From positions 310,001 through 374,000 of the forward strand of contig JAGDZR010000007.1 of NCBI GenBank assembly GCA_049115695.1: 64,000 bases of DNA. The letters are read 5' to 3'. A model generated the notes under the pieces. It saw only the letters and a program-made list of their open reading frames with translations. It made no database searches and had not been told where the DNA came from. The stretch is from JAGDZR01 sp049115695 (GTDB taxonomy: Bacteria; Bacteroidota; Bacteroidia; Cytophagales; Cyclobacteriaceae). Position numbers and translations under genes: made by a program. How positions within the stretch are numbered: the first letter of the stretch is position 1; the number at the start of each line of letters is the position of its first letter. Positions 50,801 through 59,216 of the stretch are shown here, piece by piece.

Positions 50801-52044
50801 TCAATAAATCTCACAGTACGTGTTACTCAGTGGTGGCCTATCACACTGGCTACCTCAAAGCAAATTATCCAGCTGAGTACATGGCTTCCGTACTTACCCA
50901 TAATCAAAATCAGATTGACAAGGTCAGCTTTTTCATGGAAGAATGTCGCAAGCAGAGCATACCGGTATTGGGTCCGCACGTAAACGAGTCATTTCAGGAT
51001 TTCATGGTAAATCCCGATGGAGAGATCAGATTTGGATTGGGTGCGATAAAAGGTACAGGTGAGTCAGCTGTACAAGCAATTGTGCAGGATAGGGAAGAAA
51101 ACGGACCCTTTCAGGACATCTTTGATTTTGCCAAACGCGTCAATCTTCGAGCTGTCAACAAAAAGTCATTTGAGGCACTGGCCAAAGCCGGGGCATTTGA
51201 CTCCTTCGGCAACTATCACAGGAGACAATATGTAGAGCCAGATGATGATGGTGCTTCCCTGATTGAGAAGTCGATCAAGTATGCCAACAAACTACAGCAG
51301 GAAGAAGCCAGTTCTCAGGCATCACTTTTCGGTGGAGAATCCGGTGTGTCTGTCGGACTGCCAAAAGTAGGCCGGGTAGAGCCTTATGGCGAAATTGAAA
51401 AACTCAACATCGAAAAGGAAATGGTGGGACTCTACATAACAGGGCACCCACTCGATCAATACAAGCTGGAGTTGGAGTTCCTCACCCGGGGGCGATTAAG
51501 TGACCTTGACGAACTTGATAAAATATATGGCAGAGAATTAAGGATTGGCGGGATAGTGAGTGGTGTACAGCATCGGATGACAAAGAAGGGCAATCCATTT
51601 GGGGTTTTAACATTGGAGGATTACAGCAATTCTCATGACTTCTTTATGTTCTCAGACACCTACCTCAAATTCAAAAGCTACCTGGAGGTAGGTTGGTTTC
51701 TTTGCGTTACCGGTTCTTCGCAAAAAAGATGGAATGGGGAAGACCTGGAATTCAAGATACAAAATATCGAGTACCTCTCCGAATTGAGAGACAAACTCAT
51801 CAAGGGACTCGAGTTGCACGTACGGCTTCCAGATCTCACAGATGTACTGATAAATGACATTGAATCACTCAGCACCAAGCATCCGGGAAACTCAGAACTA
51901 AAGTTGAATGTATTGGGTGCGTTTGAAGACAGGGCCATCAACCTGGAAATGATGAGTCGTAAATTCAGTGTGAACCCAACCAATGAAATGTTAGCCGATT
52001 TAGCGCAAATCGAAAACCTCGGCTATAAGATCATGTGCAAATAA
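47818..52044 (+). CDS. dnaE: DNA polymerase III alpha subunit with fused N-terminal DnaQ-like exonuclease
   Basis: This 1408-residue enzyme is the replicative polymerase. Residues 1-190 are a DEDDh proofreading exonuclease: FDTETTGLP (5-13), GHNIEFDNKIIGAEYLRLG (about 100-118), HDAAYDVDAT (about 172-181). A PHP domain follows from about 237 (HLHVHTQFS). Three PHP metal-ligand positions look replaced: TDLGN for TDHGN, SGGLRGEI for SGCLGAEI, and ELYYLDK where HY is usual. The palm has GPGRGSAAGSA and catalytic PDIDIDFDNE (about 648-657), and an OB fold (GGIVSGVQHRMTKKGNPFG) lies near 1240. Standard alpha subunits are about 1160 residues, so the fusion explains the extra length. Confidence 0.95.
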   Translation: MYLIFDTETTGLPHNKSAPLEDLDNWPRLVQIAWQLHDATGHLLSQGNHIVKPEGFTIPFNAEKIHGISTERALEVGEDLRSVLEHFTLDVQKAQVLVGHNIEFDNKIIGAEYLRLGVTNEIAEYPNIDTSTTTVEFCQLQGGIGGRLKQPRLIELYEKLFGEGFGDAHDAAYDVDATAKAFIECLKRGIIPPYEEIDISSIEYEAPDLAAANFEWIRKKSGGKQKSEAVKAEDIKGPFCHLHVHTQFSVLQATPKIDGLIKKAKAYNMPAVALTDLGNMFGVFKFVREALKNDIKPIVGCEFFVAEERTKLQFTKDNPDKRFQQVLIAKNKQGYHNLAKLSSIAYMEGNYGLYPRIDKALIEEYRGDLIALSGGLRGEIPHLILNVGETQAEEALVWWKELFDEDFYIEIGRHGLDEEDHLNEVLIRLARKHNIKMIATNELYYLDKAEAPAHDVLICIKENEKQSTPIGRGRGFRPGLPNHNFYFKDQDEMKSAFTDLPEAIENIAEILDKIEEFKLERDVLLPAFDIPQEFMNPEDLVDGGKRGENAFLKHLTYEGAKKRYPELTPEIKERLDFELATIENTGYPGYFLIVQDFTTKAREIGVAVGPGRGSAAGSAVAYCIGITNVDPIAYDLLFERFLNPDRVSLPDIDIDFDNEGRERVIDYVVNKYGSSQVAQIITYGMMAPKSAIRDAGRVMELPLQETDAIAKLVPEKPGAKFSKVFDEVPELKDLTKGKELPSQVLNQAVVLEGSMRNTGIHACGVIITPDDITNYIPLAKAKDSSLFITQFDNSVVESAGMLKMDFLGLKTLSIIKTAVEYVEKRHGIKIDVDAIPLDDQKTYELYQRGETNGTFQFESPGMQKHLRALKPDKFEDLIAMNALYRPGPMEYIPDFIDRKHGKAQIEYDLPEMEEYLSETYGITVYQEQVMLLSQSIAGFTKGEADMLRKAMGKKIFKLLEELKPKFINQAKEKGHPEDKLEKIWKDWEAFAAYAFNKSHSTCYSVVAYHTGYLKANYPAEYMASVLTHNQNQIDKVSFFMEECRKQSIPVLGPHVNESFQDFMVNPDGEIRFGLGAIKGTGESAVQAIVQDREENGPFQDIFDFAKRVNLRAVNKKSFEALAKAGAFDSFGNYHRRQYVEPDDDGASLIEKSIKYANKLQQEEASSQASLFGGESGVSVGLPKVGRVEPYGEIEKLNIEKEMVGLYITGHPLDQYKLELEFLTRGRLSDLDELDKIYGRELRIGGIVSGVQHRMTKKGNPFGVLTLEDYSNSHDFFMFSDTYLKFKSYLEVGWFLCVTGSSQKRWNGEDLEFKIQNIEYLSELRDKLIKGLELHVRLPDLTDVLINDIESLSTKHPGNSELKLNVLGAFEDRAINLEMMSRKFSVNPTNEMLADLAQIENLGYKIMCK

Positions 52045-52103
52045 TTATGTCAACGCGAATACAAACCAGTGTTATGAATGAACTATCTCTGAATCATTCA
52101 GGT

Positions 52104-52111
52104 TAACTTTG
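52104..52111 (+). promoter_or_regulatory. Candidate -7 promoter box of trxA
   Basis: taactttg fits the Bacteroidota -7 consensus TAnnTTTG and lies 43 bases before the thioredoxin ATG. No good TTTG box lies 19 bases further upstream. Confidence 0.4.
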
Positions 52112-52154
52112 TGCAATTGCGAATTAGAATAACGAAAGATTTAATCAAATAGAA

Positions 52155-52478
52155 ATGTCAAAACCACTAGAAATTACAGATTCGAACTTCAATGAAGTTC
52201 TTAGTTCAGACAAGCCAGTACTTGTTGATTTTTGGGCAGAATGGTGTGGTCCGTGTAAAATGATCGGTCCGGTAGTTGAAGAGCTTGCTTCTGACTATGA
52301 TGGCAAAGCAGTCGTTGGTAAAGTAGATGTGGATTCAAACCCTGAGGTGTCAGCCAAGTTTGGCATCAGATCGATTCCTACCCTACTTGTATTTAAGAAT
52401 GGCGAAATTGTCGACAAGCAAATCGGTGCAGTTCCTAAATCTGTTCTGAGTCAAAAATTGGAGGCGCAGATAGCATAA
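52155..52478 (+). CDS. trxA: Thioredoxin
   Basis: This 107-residue protein has the active site WAEWCGPCKM (Cys 31 and Cys 34), the cis-proline segment RSIPTLLVFKNGE, and the standard length. It reduces disulfides in cytosolic proteins together with thioredoxin reductase. It starts 110 bp after dnaE with a candidate promoter in between, and ends at a strong terminator. It is probably transcribed alone. Confidence 0.97.
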   Translation: MSKPLEITDSNFNEVLSSDKPVLVDFWAEWCGPCKMIGPVVEELASDYDGKAVVGKVDVDSNPEVSAKFGIRSIPTLLVFKNGEIVDKQIGAVPKSVLSQKLEAQIA

Positions 52479-52506
52479 AAACAATACTTATAACTCTTAA
52501 CATGAG

Positions 52507-52531
52507 AAACCCGGTACCCCCGGGTTTTTTT
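52507..52531 (+). terminator. Terminator of trxA
   Basis: Stem aaacccgg (52507-52514) and ccgggttt (52520-52527) with a 5-base loop, followed by four further T. Position 29 bases after the trxA stop. Confidence 0.92.
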
Positions 52532-52707
52532 ATGACCATATCTATCTTATTTCAAAGTTTTTTTTTCTATCTTCAATTTGCATTAACCAAGAATGAGCCT
52601 AGTAAAGTTTAATTAATCCTAAAAAAAATTCAAAAATACCCCGAACTAGGTATTGCTTAGTTCACGTTTTTTTTAAACCTTTACTTTGAATCATTCACCG
52701 CAGAAAA

Positions 52708-53127
52708 ATGATTGAAGCATCCACCACCGGGATACTTGATGCCGCTAGTAAGGACCGCAAGGAAAGCACATCAAGGGATTCTTATATTTCCGACCATATT
52801 TTCATACCTGACAACTATGAGTATGTCAAGGTAAGGCTTGACGAAATCTTATACATCGAAGCAGACGGCAGTTACATTAAAATACAGACACTGCAAAAAA
52901 CCTTTCAGTTGTCAACCAATCTCAAAAATTTTAATGAGCAGTTTGATCATCCTCAGTTTTTCAGGGTCTCCAGAAAGCATATCATTAACCTAACCTATAC
53001 AGAAAGGATCAATGGTATCGCACTGGTCATCAAAGGGCCTGATGGAGTAGAGCATAAGATCCCGTTCAGTAAACGAAAGCGGCATAATATTTTGGCTCGT
53101 TTACCCGTGATCAAGATCAGGCATTAA
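52708..53127 (+). CDS. LytTR-domain DNA-binding regulator without receiver domain
   Basis: This 139-residue protein has a short polar N-terminus and a full LytTR domain from about residue 35 (YEYVKVRLDEILYIEADGSY, FQLSTNLKNFNEQF, FFRVSRKHIINL) to a basic C-terminus (KRKRHNILARLPVIKIRH). Such receiver-less LytTR proteins can bind DNA and regulate nearby genes; the partner signal is unknown. It lies upstream, in the same direction, of an exported barrel protein and a large lipoprotein, which are possible targets. The start is ATG 52708. Confidence 0.88.
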   Translation: MIEASTTGILDAASKDRKESTSRDSYISDHIFIPDNYEYVKVRLDEILYIEADGSYIKIQTLQKTFQLSTNLKNFNEQFDHPQFFRVSRKHIINLTYTERINGIALVIKGPDGVEHKIPFSKRKRHNILARLPVIKIRH

Positions 53128-53256
53128 TGCAACTCACAAACGATTGTAGTGCATTCACAAAGAAAAACAGCAGTTAACAAGCAATACATTATACTTCTAA
53201 CCTGTATCGACGACTTTTACTTAATTGAACATATATTCGAAAACACGTCTAACACT

Positions 53257-53949
53257 ATGAAAAAATATTCATTACTGATTTTAACCTTCGTCACCTTCGG
53301 CTTGACATCTGTGATGGCACAGTCGGAGAATGCCTTGAACATAGGTGCGAAAGTTGGGGGTAATCTGAATCAGCTCAGCCAGTCTGGTCTTCATACCGGA
53401 GTAAATGGCGGAGCATTCGTACTTTTCAACCTTAGCGATCTATTAGGTATTCAAGGAGAACTAGGGTACAACCAAAATGGTGGCCTTAGAAATGACTACA
53501 GCTTGGATGTGGCAAGTCCTCCCTACCTGAGCTTTACTAATCGATCTATTACGTTTCACGCAGTTCGACTAGGTGCAGGACTAAAAGTAAACCTAGGTTC
53601 AGGGGATGATGCTTTGAAACCAAAGGTGCATGTTGGCGGCTCTTATGCTTACAATACAGCAGTTTTTGAAAAGCGTGATCTGATCACTTCTACTCCTATT
53701 ACGGGCGGAACGCTCGAAGCACGAGCAGAGGCAGATTATGAAAACGTTGGATCAGAGTTTGAAGCACACCAATTTGGTGGCTTCCTGGGAATCGCACTGG
53801 ACTATTCTCTCTCTAATGGGAAGATATTCAGCACTGAGGTAAGGTATGAGCGCATATTCAATGAATTACACGTTGGATATCCGGCTGCCAAATCTGGTGA
53901 AGCATTTGCGAATACGATCTCTATCAATTTTGCGTACAGCATATTCTAA
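53257..53949 (+). CDS. Outer membrane beta-barrel protein
   Basis: From ATG 53257 the protein has 230 residues with a signal peptide (MKKYSLLILTFVTFGLTSVMAQ). The mature part shows alternating strands typical of small barrels: NIGAKVGGNLNQLS, GIQGELGYNQNGG, HAVRLGAGLKVNLG, FGGFLGIALDYSLS, FSTEVRYERIF, ending INFAYSIF with a C-terminal aromatic. The pattern matches the Bacteroidota PorT-like/OmpA-barrel families. The frame upstream to 53149 adds residues without a signal and was not chosen. It probably forms a unit with the lipoprotein gene that follows 44 bp later. Confidence 0.8.
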   Translation: MKKYSLLILTFVTFGLTSVMAQSENALNIGAKVGGNLNQLSQSGLHTGVNGGAFVLFNLSDLLGIQGELGYNQNGGLRNDYSLDVASPPYLSFTNRSITFHAVRLGAGLKVNLGSGDDALKPKVHVGGSYAYNTAVFEKRDLITSTPITGGTLEARAEADYENVGSEFEAHQFGGFLGIALDYSLSNGKIFSTEVRYERIFNELHVGYPAAKSGEAFANTISINFAYSIF

Positions 53950-53993
53950 ACAATTACTATAAATAAGTTTTAAAATTCAATTATCTAATAACT

Positions 53994-56666
53994 ATGATTA
54001 TGAAAATGAAAGCAACCAAATTTAGTTTGCTTGGTATTTTATCATTTCTCCTGATCTTCACAGCTTGTCAGGATGATTTCACTGAAGAAGATCTTCTTCG
54101 ACTCCAAGCAGAATTAGCTGAGACAGCTGCAACGAATGATCAGGCACGCGAACTTGCGCTGCTGGCTCAAATGCAGGTAGATGCCCTGGCACTAGAAGAA
54201 GCGAGAGCAGAGAATGCTGCTGATGCTCAAAGACTTAGTGATGAAATCCAGAGAGCATATCAGGAATTTCTTTTCGAAATGGATCAGATGGAAGATGATG
54301 CTAGAAGAGAAAAAGCACTCGAGATGCTTACCGCTGCTGGTCTTGTCAATAGTTATACAATCGTAGTATCTGGTGGTGATCAGGTGCTTGATGGCAGTAT
54401 TGTGACATTGGCCAATGGCATGGGAACTTCTACTGATACAACCGATGCATCAGGAACTGTTGTTTTTGACATGGTACCAACAGGATTTTCTACAATCAGT
54501 GTTTCTGCGACCAATCATTTAGGTCTAAGCTATCGGGTAAGGTTTGATCCGGCTCAAGACAACCTTCAAACTGTTTATATAGATGGTCAAAATGTAACCG
54601 TCGTTGAGCCAAATGAAGCCAGCTCGATCGTAAGATTGTTGAATACCACAGCAGGCAGTCAGTTGGCAACTATCAAAGGACGTGTTTATGGCCACTCTGA
54701 TCTGACGACTTCTGAAACTGATGATTTCCCTGGTGTTCCGGTAAAAGCAGTATTGAAAACCAATTTTGGTGGAGAAAATGAATCAGATTTGGTTACATGG
54801 AATTCAGCTAACAATTCATTGCAAGTTCAGGAAATTTTCTTCGCTGAAGAAACTGGATTTGGTATGGACACCACTAACGCTGAAGGTGAGTATAGCATGG
54901 TCGTACCTGCAGCTCCAGACCTCTATCTTGATTACAGAGTTACTTTCCCTGAGCGATTTACACTAAATCAAACATTGGCAGCAATTGTTAATGACAGTGC
55001 AAGTATTGTTTCAGTCGCTGCAACCTACGGACCTAATGTAAATCTACAATCAACTCCTCAAGTTTATGGCTACCAGGTGAATGTTGATAATCCTGCAGCT
55101 ACCGGTACAGGTTATGCCTTGTCTAACATTTTATTGGTAGAAAGAGACATCAATGATGCTAGTGAAGATTGGAATACTTTCTTCAACAACATGGGTGGAA
55201 ATATAGGCGAAAGAGTGGATTTAGGCGGCTTGCAAACTATTGCAACGCCTTTAGTGGCTCCTTCTGGATCATTTACTGCTACACCATCTGTAACCGCAAC
55301 TGGTGGAACAAGCACAGCGGTTTTCAAAGTTGAAAACACTTGGGACATCACCAATAGCATTGACTTAAGCGCTGGTACAGCTGGTAGATACAATGCTTCC
55401 GTAAATGTAGCTGATGTGTATATCTATGTTATCGGTTCATTTTATGCTGATCCTAGTGATATAGATACTTTGAGAATAGATGTTGGCAATGTAGTCTCAC
55501 AGGCAGATGGTAGTGTGACTGCAGTAACTGGAGCATACACTCCTGCTGGTTTTTGGACTTGGCAATTGTCTGATGATGCTGGTGGATGGTTTAACTATTG
55601 GACTGAAAGTATGGACGCTTTTCAACCAGAAGATAATGTTTCTTTCAGAGTAAATTCTATTAGTGCTGCGGTAGGTAATGAAGCCGGATATGGACAAGTT
55701 GCAGATGCTGCAATTGCTGGTCCTGCTGCTACACTTGCTGCTGGTAGTTCAGGTTCTTTTGATCGAATTGAATTGTACGACGCAGGAGATGGCTTTACTT
55801 CAGCTCCTACATTCAATTATTCAGGATGGACTGGAGGAACACCTCCTAATTTCACGATCAATGAATTCCCTATTCGATATGCGTTTAGAGTAGCATCCAA
55901 TAGCGATTGGTCGTATGTGCCTACAGACCTTGAATTCACTGCTAAGGACTATGTAACTGATGTTAATACCACTCAAGACACCAAGTTCGAATCAGTTTGG
56001 AACGTGCTTCAAAGCGATAGCGGAAACTATCTCGTTCAAAAAGATTTGGCTGAACACTTAACAATATCTGGAGGTTCATTGGATGATTTCAATGACTCTA
56101 CAGCATATTATGTAACTAATGACTACCTACATGAGTCACCTACGGCTGTAGATCCGGGTAGTAATCTGAATCCTTTACAGATTACAGGTATTCAAATTGA
56201 TGAGACGAATGGAAGATTCACAGGTGTTGTCATCAAAACGAATGAGATGGATGGATACACTTCTATTCCTCAAATTAGTATATCTCCTCGTACATTGGCA
56301 TCCACTTCATTGGCGATGGATTTGTCACCGAGTGAAGCATTTGTCTTTGAAAAGGATATCTATGAGAACTGGAACCGTGACTTGCGTATTGATGAACGAT
56401 CTAAACAGATTGAAAATTATTTCAGCACCGGTGGTAGTTGGTACTACGGAAGTAATGGAAGTTGGGAAGGTAGTGGATACAATTATTACCTAAACGATTA
56501 CACAGGCACAGGAGGCAGCTGGGGTGTCGATTATGACATGAATAATTTGCAACCTGGAGAAGTTTACACAAGAGACATGTACTACGGCTCTGGTGAAAGA
56601 GATTCAGATGTTGAAGGTGATACTCAGTTTAACACCGGAGATTATCTAATCGTTAAATATCAATAA
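53994..56666 (+). CDS. Large surface-type lipoprotein with coiled coil and Ig-like domains
   Basis: This 890-residue protein starts with a lipoprotein signal (FSLLGILSFLLIFTACQDD, lipobox FTAC). Residues about 25-125 are an Ala/Glu-rich coiled coil (LAETAATNDQARELALLAQM, LEEARAENAADAQRLSDEIQ). Then come beta-rich segments, one with the carboxypeptidase-regulatory form (GSIVTLANGMGTSTDTTDAS, FSTISVSATNHLGLSYRV), and long repeats of Gly/Thr/Ser-rich strands. Toward the end GSWYYGSNGSWEGSGY is low complexity. It is likely surface exposed; no function can be assigned. It ends at a strong terminator. Confidence 0.7.
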   Translation: MIMKMKATKFSLLGILSFLLIFTACQDDFTEEDLLRLQAELAETAATNDQARELALLAQMQVDALALEEARAENAADAQRLSDEIQRAYQEFLFEMDQMEDDARREKALEMLTAAGLVNSYTIVVSGGDQVLDGSIVTLANGMGTSTDTTDASGTVVFDMVPTGFSTISVSATNHLGLSYRVRFDPAQDNLQTVYIDGQNVTVVEPNEASSIVRLLNTTAGSQLATIKGRVYGHSDLTTSETDDFPGVPVKAVLKTNFGGENESDLVTWNSANNSLQVQEIFFAEETGFGMDTTNAEGEYSMVVPAAPDLYLDYRVTFPERFTLNQTLAAIVNDSASIVSVAATYGPNVNLQSTPQVYGYQVNVDNPAATGTGYALSNILLVERDINDASEDWNTFFNNMGGNIGERVDLGGLQTIATPLVAPSGSFTATPSVTATGGTSTAVFKVENTWDITNSIDLSAGTAGRYNASVNVADVYIYVIGSFYADPSDIDTLRIDVGNVVSQADGSVTAVTGAYTPAGFWTWQLSDDAGGWFNYWTESMDAFQPEDNVSFRVNSISAAVGNEAGYGQVADAAIAGPAATLAAGSSGSFDRIELYDAGDGFTSAPTFNYSGWTGGTPPNFTINEFPIRYAFRVASNSDWSYVPTDLEFTAKDYVTDVNTTQDTKFESVWNVLQSDSGNYLVQKDLAEHLTISGGSLDDFNDSTAYYVTNDYLHESPTAVDPGSNLNPLQITGIQIDETNGRFTGVVIKTNEMDGYTSIPQISISPRTLASTSLAMDLSPSEAFVFEKDIYENWNRDLRIDERSKQIENYFSTGGSWYYGSNGSWEGSGYNYYLNDYTGTGGSWGVDYDMNNLQPGEVYTRDMYYGSGERDSDVEGDTQFNTGDYLIVKYQ

Positions 56667-56692
56667 AGTATTAAGTAATTAGATTTTGAAAG

Positions 56693-56719
56693 AGGCTGCC
56701 CAATGGGCAGCCTTTTTTT
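56693..56719 (+). terminator. Terminator of the large lipoprotein gene
   Basis: Stem aggctgccc (56693-56701) and gggcagcct (56705-56713), loop aat, followed by a T-run to 56719. Confidence 0.93.
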
Positions 56720-57146
56720 ATTTGTACATTGTCCCACACACCGTCCTGCTGGTCATTTCGACGAAAGGAGAAATTTATTTCTAGTTGAATGCCATGTTTG
56801 GAAAGACTCCATCCTGGCGTGACCTATCGCGTTGTTGCAAAGCGTGATTATTGCCGACTCGAATCCCCTCCTGGGAGGGGAAGGGGTGGGTATTGCAATA
56901 AAAGTGAGTGATACTACAAAAAAATGAATGGAAGTCCAGACGTACTGCAGGGGTTATTGTTTTTTACTTAAACAGCCAATGCTGATAGCCACAACCAACA
57001 AATAATAGATGCCTCCTGAATCGGCATGACTCGTTGAGTCTGATCGTGGCGTGACTGGAATAGTGTAGAGTACCGAAACTGATGTTTGGACTTGCAACAA
57101 AAAAGTGGACAAATAGTTAAGCGTGCTTATTTAATAACTAAACCAA
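56720..57146. other. Non-coding stretch with several dispersed intergenic elements
   Basis: No gene is supported. Visible pieces include gtcatttcgacgaaaggag at about 56752 (the CATTTCGA-CGAA family), ctggcgtgacct at about 56813 and tggcgtgactgg at about 57046 (related to the spacer between the REP copies near 5060), and a palindromic cccctcctgggaggggaaggggtgggt at about 56866. These are typical stacked extragenic repeats in this phylum. The only frame, on the plus strand across 57086-57511, overlaps the following gene on the opposite strand and lacks coding character. Confidence 0.45.
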
Positions 57147-57647
57147 TCAACTTACCACTACTTTGTCATGCACCACCTCTTCATAAAAATGGTGTAGGTC
57201 AAACATCTCCTGAGAGCCGACTTTCTGACCAGCTTGTGCCACCACGTATAGCAGCACTGCACATGCTCCCAATGCTGGAATCGACCAGAGAATGTCATAA
57301 GAAAGGTCAAGACTCCAACGGGAAAGTCCCCACATCCCCAGGAACAAGGATAAAATCCCTATGGTTACATAACCAAAAAAGAAAACAGCCCAGACTGTCG
57401 GATTGGGTCCATAAAGTCCTCTTACCACTGTACCCTCATCTGTTTGCTCAAAGGTCAGGTGAAGCTGCGGGGACCAGAAGTGCCTGCGCGCAAGTGGTGT
57501 ACGAATGGTAATGTGACCAGAAAGGGATGTTTTCTGAAAAACGTCCTTCCCTTTCTTCTCTAGTGCTTGATTGATTCGGGCCTCAACCTCATTTATTTCA
57601 TCTGATACCAGATGCTTGAATCTGGGTCTTATTCTAAAACTAGACAT
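57147..57647 (-). CDS. Hypothetical membrane protein with two helices
   Basis: This 166-residue protein starts with a soluble part (SSFRIRPRFKHLVSDEINEVE, SLSGHITIRTPLARRHFWSP) containing strand pairs. It then has two hydrophobic helices at about 88-108 (WAVFFFGYVTIGILSLFLGM) and 115-140 (YDILWSIPALGACAVLLYVV), and an acidic His-rich tail (LHHFYEEVVHDKVV). The start is ATG at 57645-57647. I do not recognise a family. No neighbour on the same strand is close enough to form an operon. Confidence 0.55.
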   Translation of the reverse strand: MSSFRIRPRFKHLVSDEINEVEARINQALEKKGKDVFQKTSLSGHITIRTPLARRHFWSPQLHLTFEQTDEGTVVRGLYGPNPTVWAVFFFGYVTIGILSLFLGMWGLSRWSLDLSYDILWSIPALGACAVLLYVVAQAGQKVGSQEMFDLHHFYEEVVHDKVVVS

Positions 57648-58000
57648 TCATTCTTATTTAAAAAACAGCATATTAATCGAAACATTGAAACAGATCAATG
57701 ATATTCATCAGTACTGGATAACCTGGCAGATTTAATCCATAAAAAACAAGACTTGATCATCACTTGCCCGTATGTTTCCGCAGTGAAATCCTTGCCGACT
57801 TTGCTTTATGTAGCATAGGGTATAACTTTACGACAACTGTAGCGCAATACCCAGCAGGAATCTAAGCAACATGATGAATGAAAAAATGGGTACTTCTACG
57901 GTTTAAAGATTCGTGACAGCATTACTTAACAACATGCTTTTCACTTATTTGGTGGCAAATAGCAAAGCGCCATTCGACATTCCAATTTGATAGATAATTA
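57648..58000. other. 353-bp upstream region of the helicase gene
   Basis: I see no gene or clear repeat. It separates two divergent genes and must hold their promoters. No exact TAnnTTTG match is placed convincingly before the helicase ATG (cttatttgg at about 57946 is a partial match). Confidence 0.4.
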
Positions 58001-59194
58001 ATGAGTTTTGAAGCATTAGGGTTACATCCAAAAGTACAAGAAGGTATCGACGCATTAGGTTTCAAGGAACCCACCCCGATTCAACAAGCCTCCATACCCA
58101 TTATCAAATCCGGAAAAGATCTCATCGGTTCTGCTCAAACAGGTACAGGTAAGACCGCTGCATTCCTCCTACCTATTCTTGATAAGATCACCAGATCCGG
58201 CGACCTTTCAACGACCCAGTGCATCATTGTAGTCCCTACTCGGGAATTGGCAGTACAAATTGATCAACAAGTTCAAGGCTTGTCATACTTTGCCAATGTA
58301 CATTCCATTGCCATCTATGGCGGTGGGGACGGGGATTCCTTTAGCCAGGAAAAAAAGGGACTCACAGAAGGTGCGCCGATTATCATCGCAACACCGGGAC
58401 GATTCATCGCGCATTTGACGATGAATTATGCCAAGCTGGATGGCGTTACACATTTGGTCCTAGATGAAGCGGACCGCATGTTGGACATGGGGTTTTATCA
58501 TGACATCATGAAAATCATTTCGTTCTTGCCTAAAGAGCGTCAGAATCTCCTGTTTTCGGCCACCATGCCTCCAAAAATGCGTGAGCTATGCAGAACAGTC
58601 CTAAAAGATCCTGAAGAAATCAATATTGCGGTTTCCGTACCCGCCGAGAAGATTTTACAAGTTGGGTTCGTCGTTTACGAAACTCAAAAAATTCCATTGA
58701 TTGAGCATATACTCACCAAGAAATCCTTCACCAGTGTGATCGTATTTTGCTCTACAAAGGACAGTGCGAAAAAGCTCTTCAAAACTCTGAAATCTAAAAA
58801 TGTAAATGTTGCCGACATCCATTCTGATCTTGCCCAGAAAGATCGTGAAGATGTGATGAATCAATTCAAAGCCAAAAAACTATCTGTATTGGTTGCTACC
58901 GATATACTATCACGTGGTATCGACATAGAAGACATTGAATTAGTGATCAACTATGATGTTCCCAATGATGGTGAAGATTATATCCATAGAATTGGTCGTA
59001 CAGCCAGAGCAGCATCTAAAGGCGCGGCATTCACCTTTATCAGCGAAAAGGAGCAATCCAAATTTGCGGATATAGAATCACTGATCGGACGTCCGCTCGA
59101 TAAGGCAAAAATTCCCGAATGGTTGGGAGAGGCGCCTGCGTACAACCCGTCGAAACAAAATAGAGGCCGAAAGAGTTATAAACGTAAGCGTTAA
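58001..59194 (+). CDS. DEAD-box RNA helicase (RhlE-like)
   Basis: This 397-residue helicase carries the Q motif and FKEPTPIQQASIP, motif I SAQTGTGKTAA, Ia PTRELAVQI, II LDEADRMLDMGF, III SATMPPK, and C-terminal motifs V (VLVATDILSRGIDI) and VI (HRIGRTARA). It has a short basic tail (KQNRGRKSYKRKR). It should unwind short RNA duplexes, for example during rRNA maturation or cold growth. The gene is followed 22 bp later by msrA, which may be read from the same transcript. Confidence 0.93.
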   Translation: MSFEALGLHPKVQEGIDALGFKEPTPIQQASIPIIKSGKDLIGSAQTGTGKTAAFLLPILDKITRSGDLSTTQCIIVVPTRELAVQIDQQVQGLSYFANVHSIAIYGGGDGDSFSQEKKGLTEGAPIIIATPGRFIAHLTMNYAKLDGVTHLVLDEADRMLDMGFYHDIMKIISFLPKERQNLLFSATMPPKMRELCRTVLKDPEEINIAVSVPAEKILQVGFVVYETQKIPLIEHILTKKSFTSVIVFCSTKDSAKKLFKTLKSKNVNVADIHSDLAQKDREDVMNQFKAKKLSVLVATDILSRGIDIEDIELVINYDVPNDGEDYIHRIGRTARAASKGAAFTFISEKEQSKFADIESLIGRPLDKAKIPEWLGEAPAYNPSKQNRGRKSYKRKR

Positions 59195-59216
59195 TCTAAT
59201 CCTCAATCAATCCGAT

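Noticed and set aside
57086..57511. 141-residue plus-strand frame
   Set aside because: It is antisense to the 166-residue membrane protein gene, which has clear helices, and starts in a repeat-rich region.
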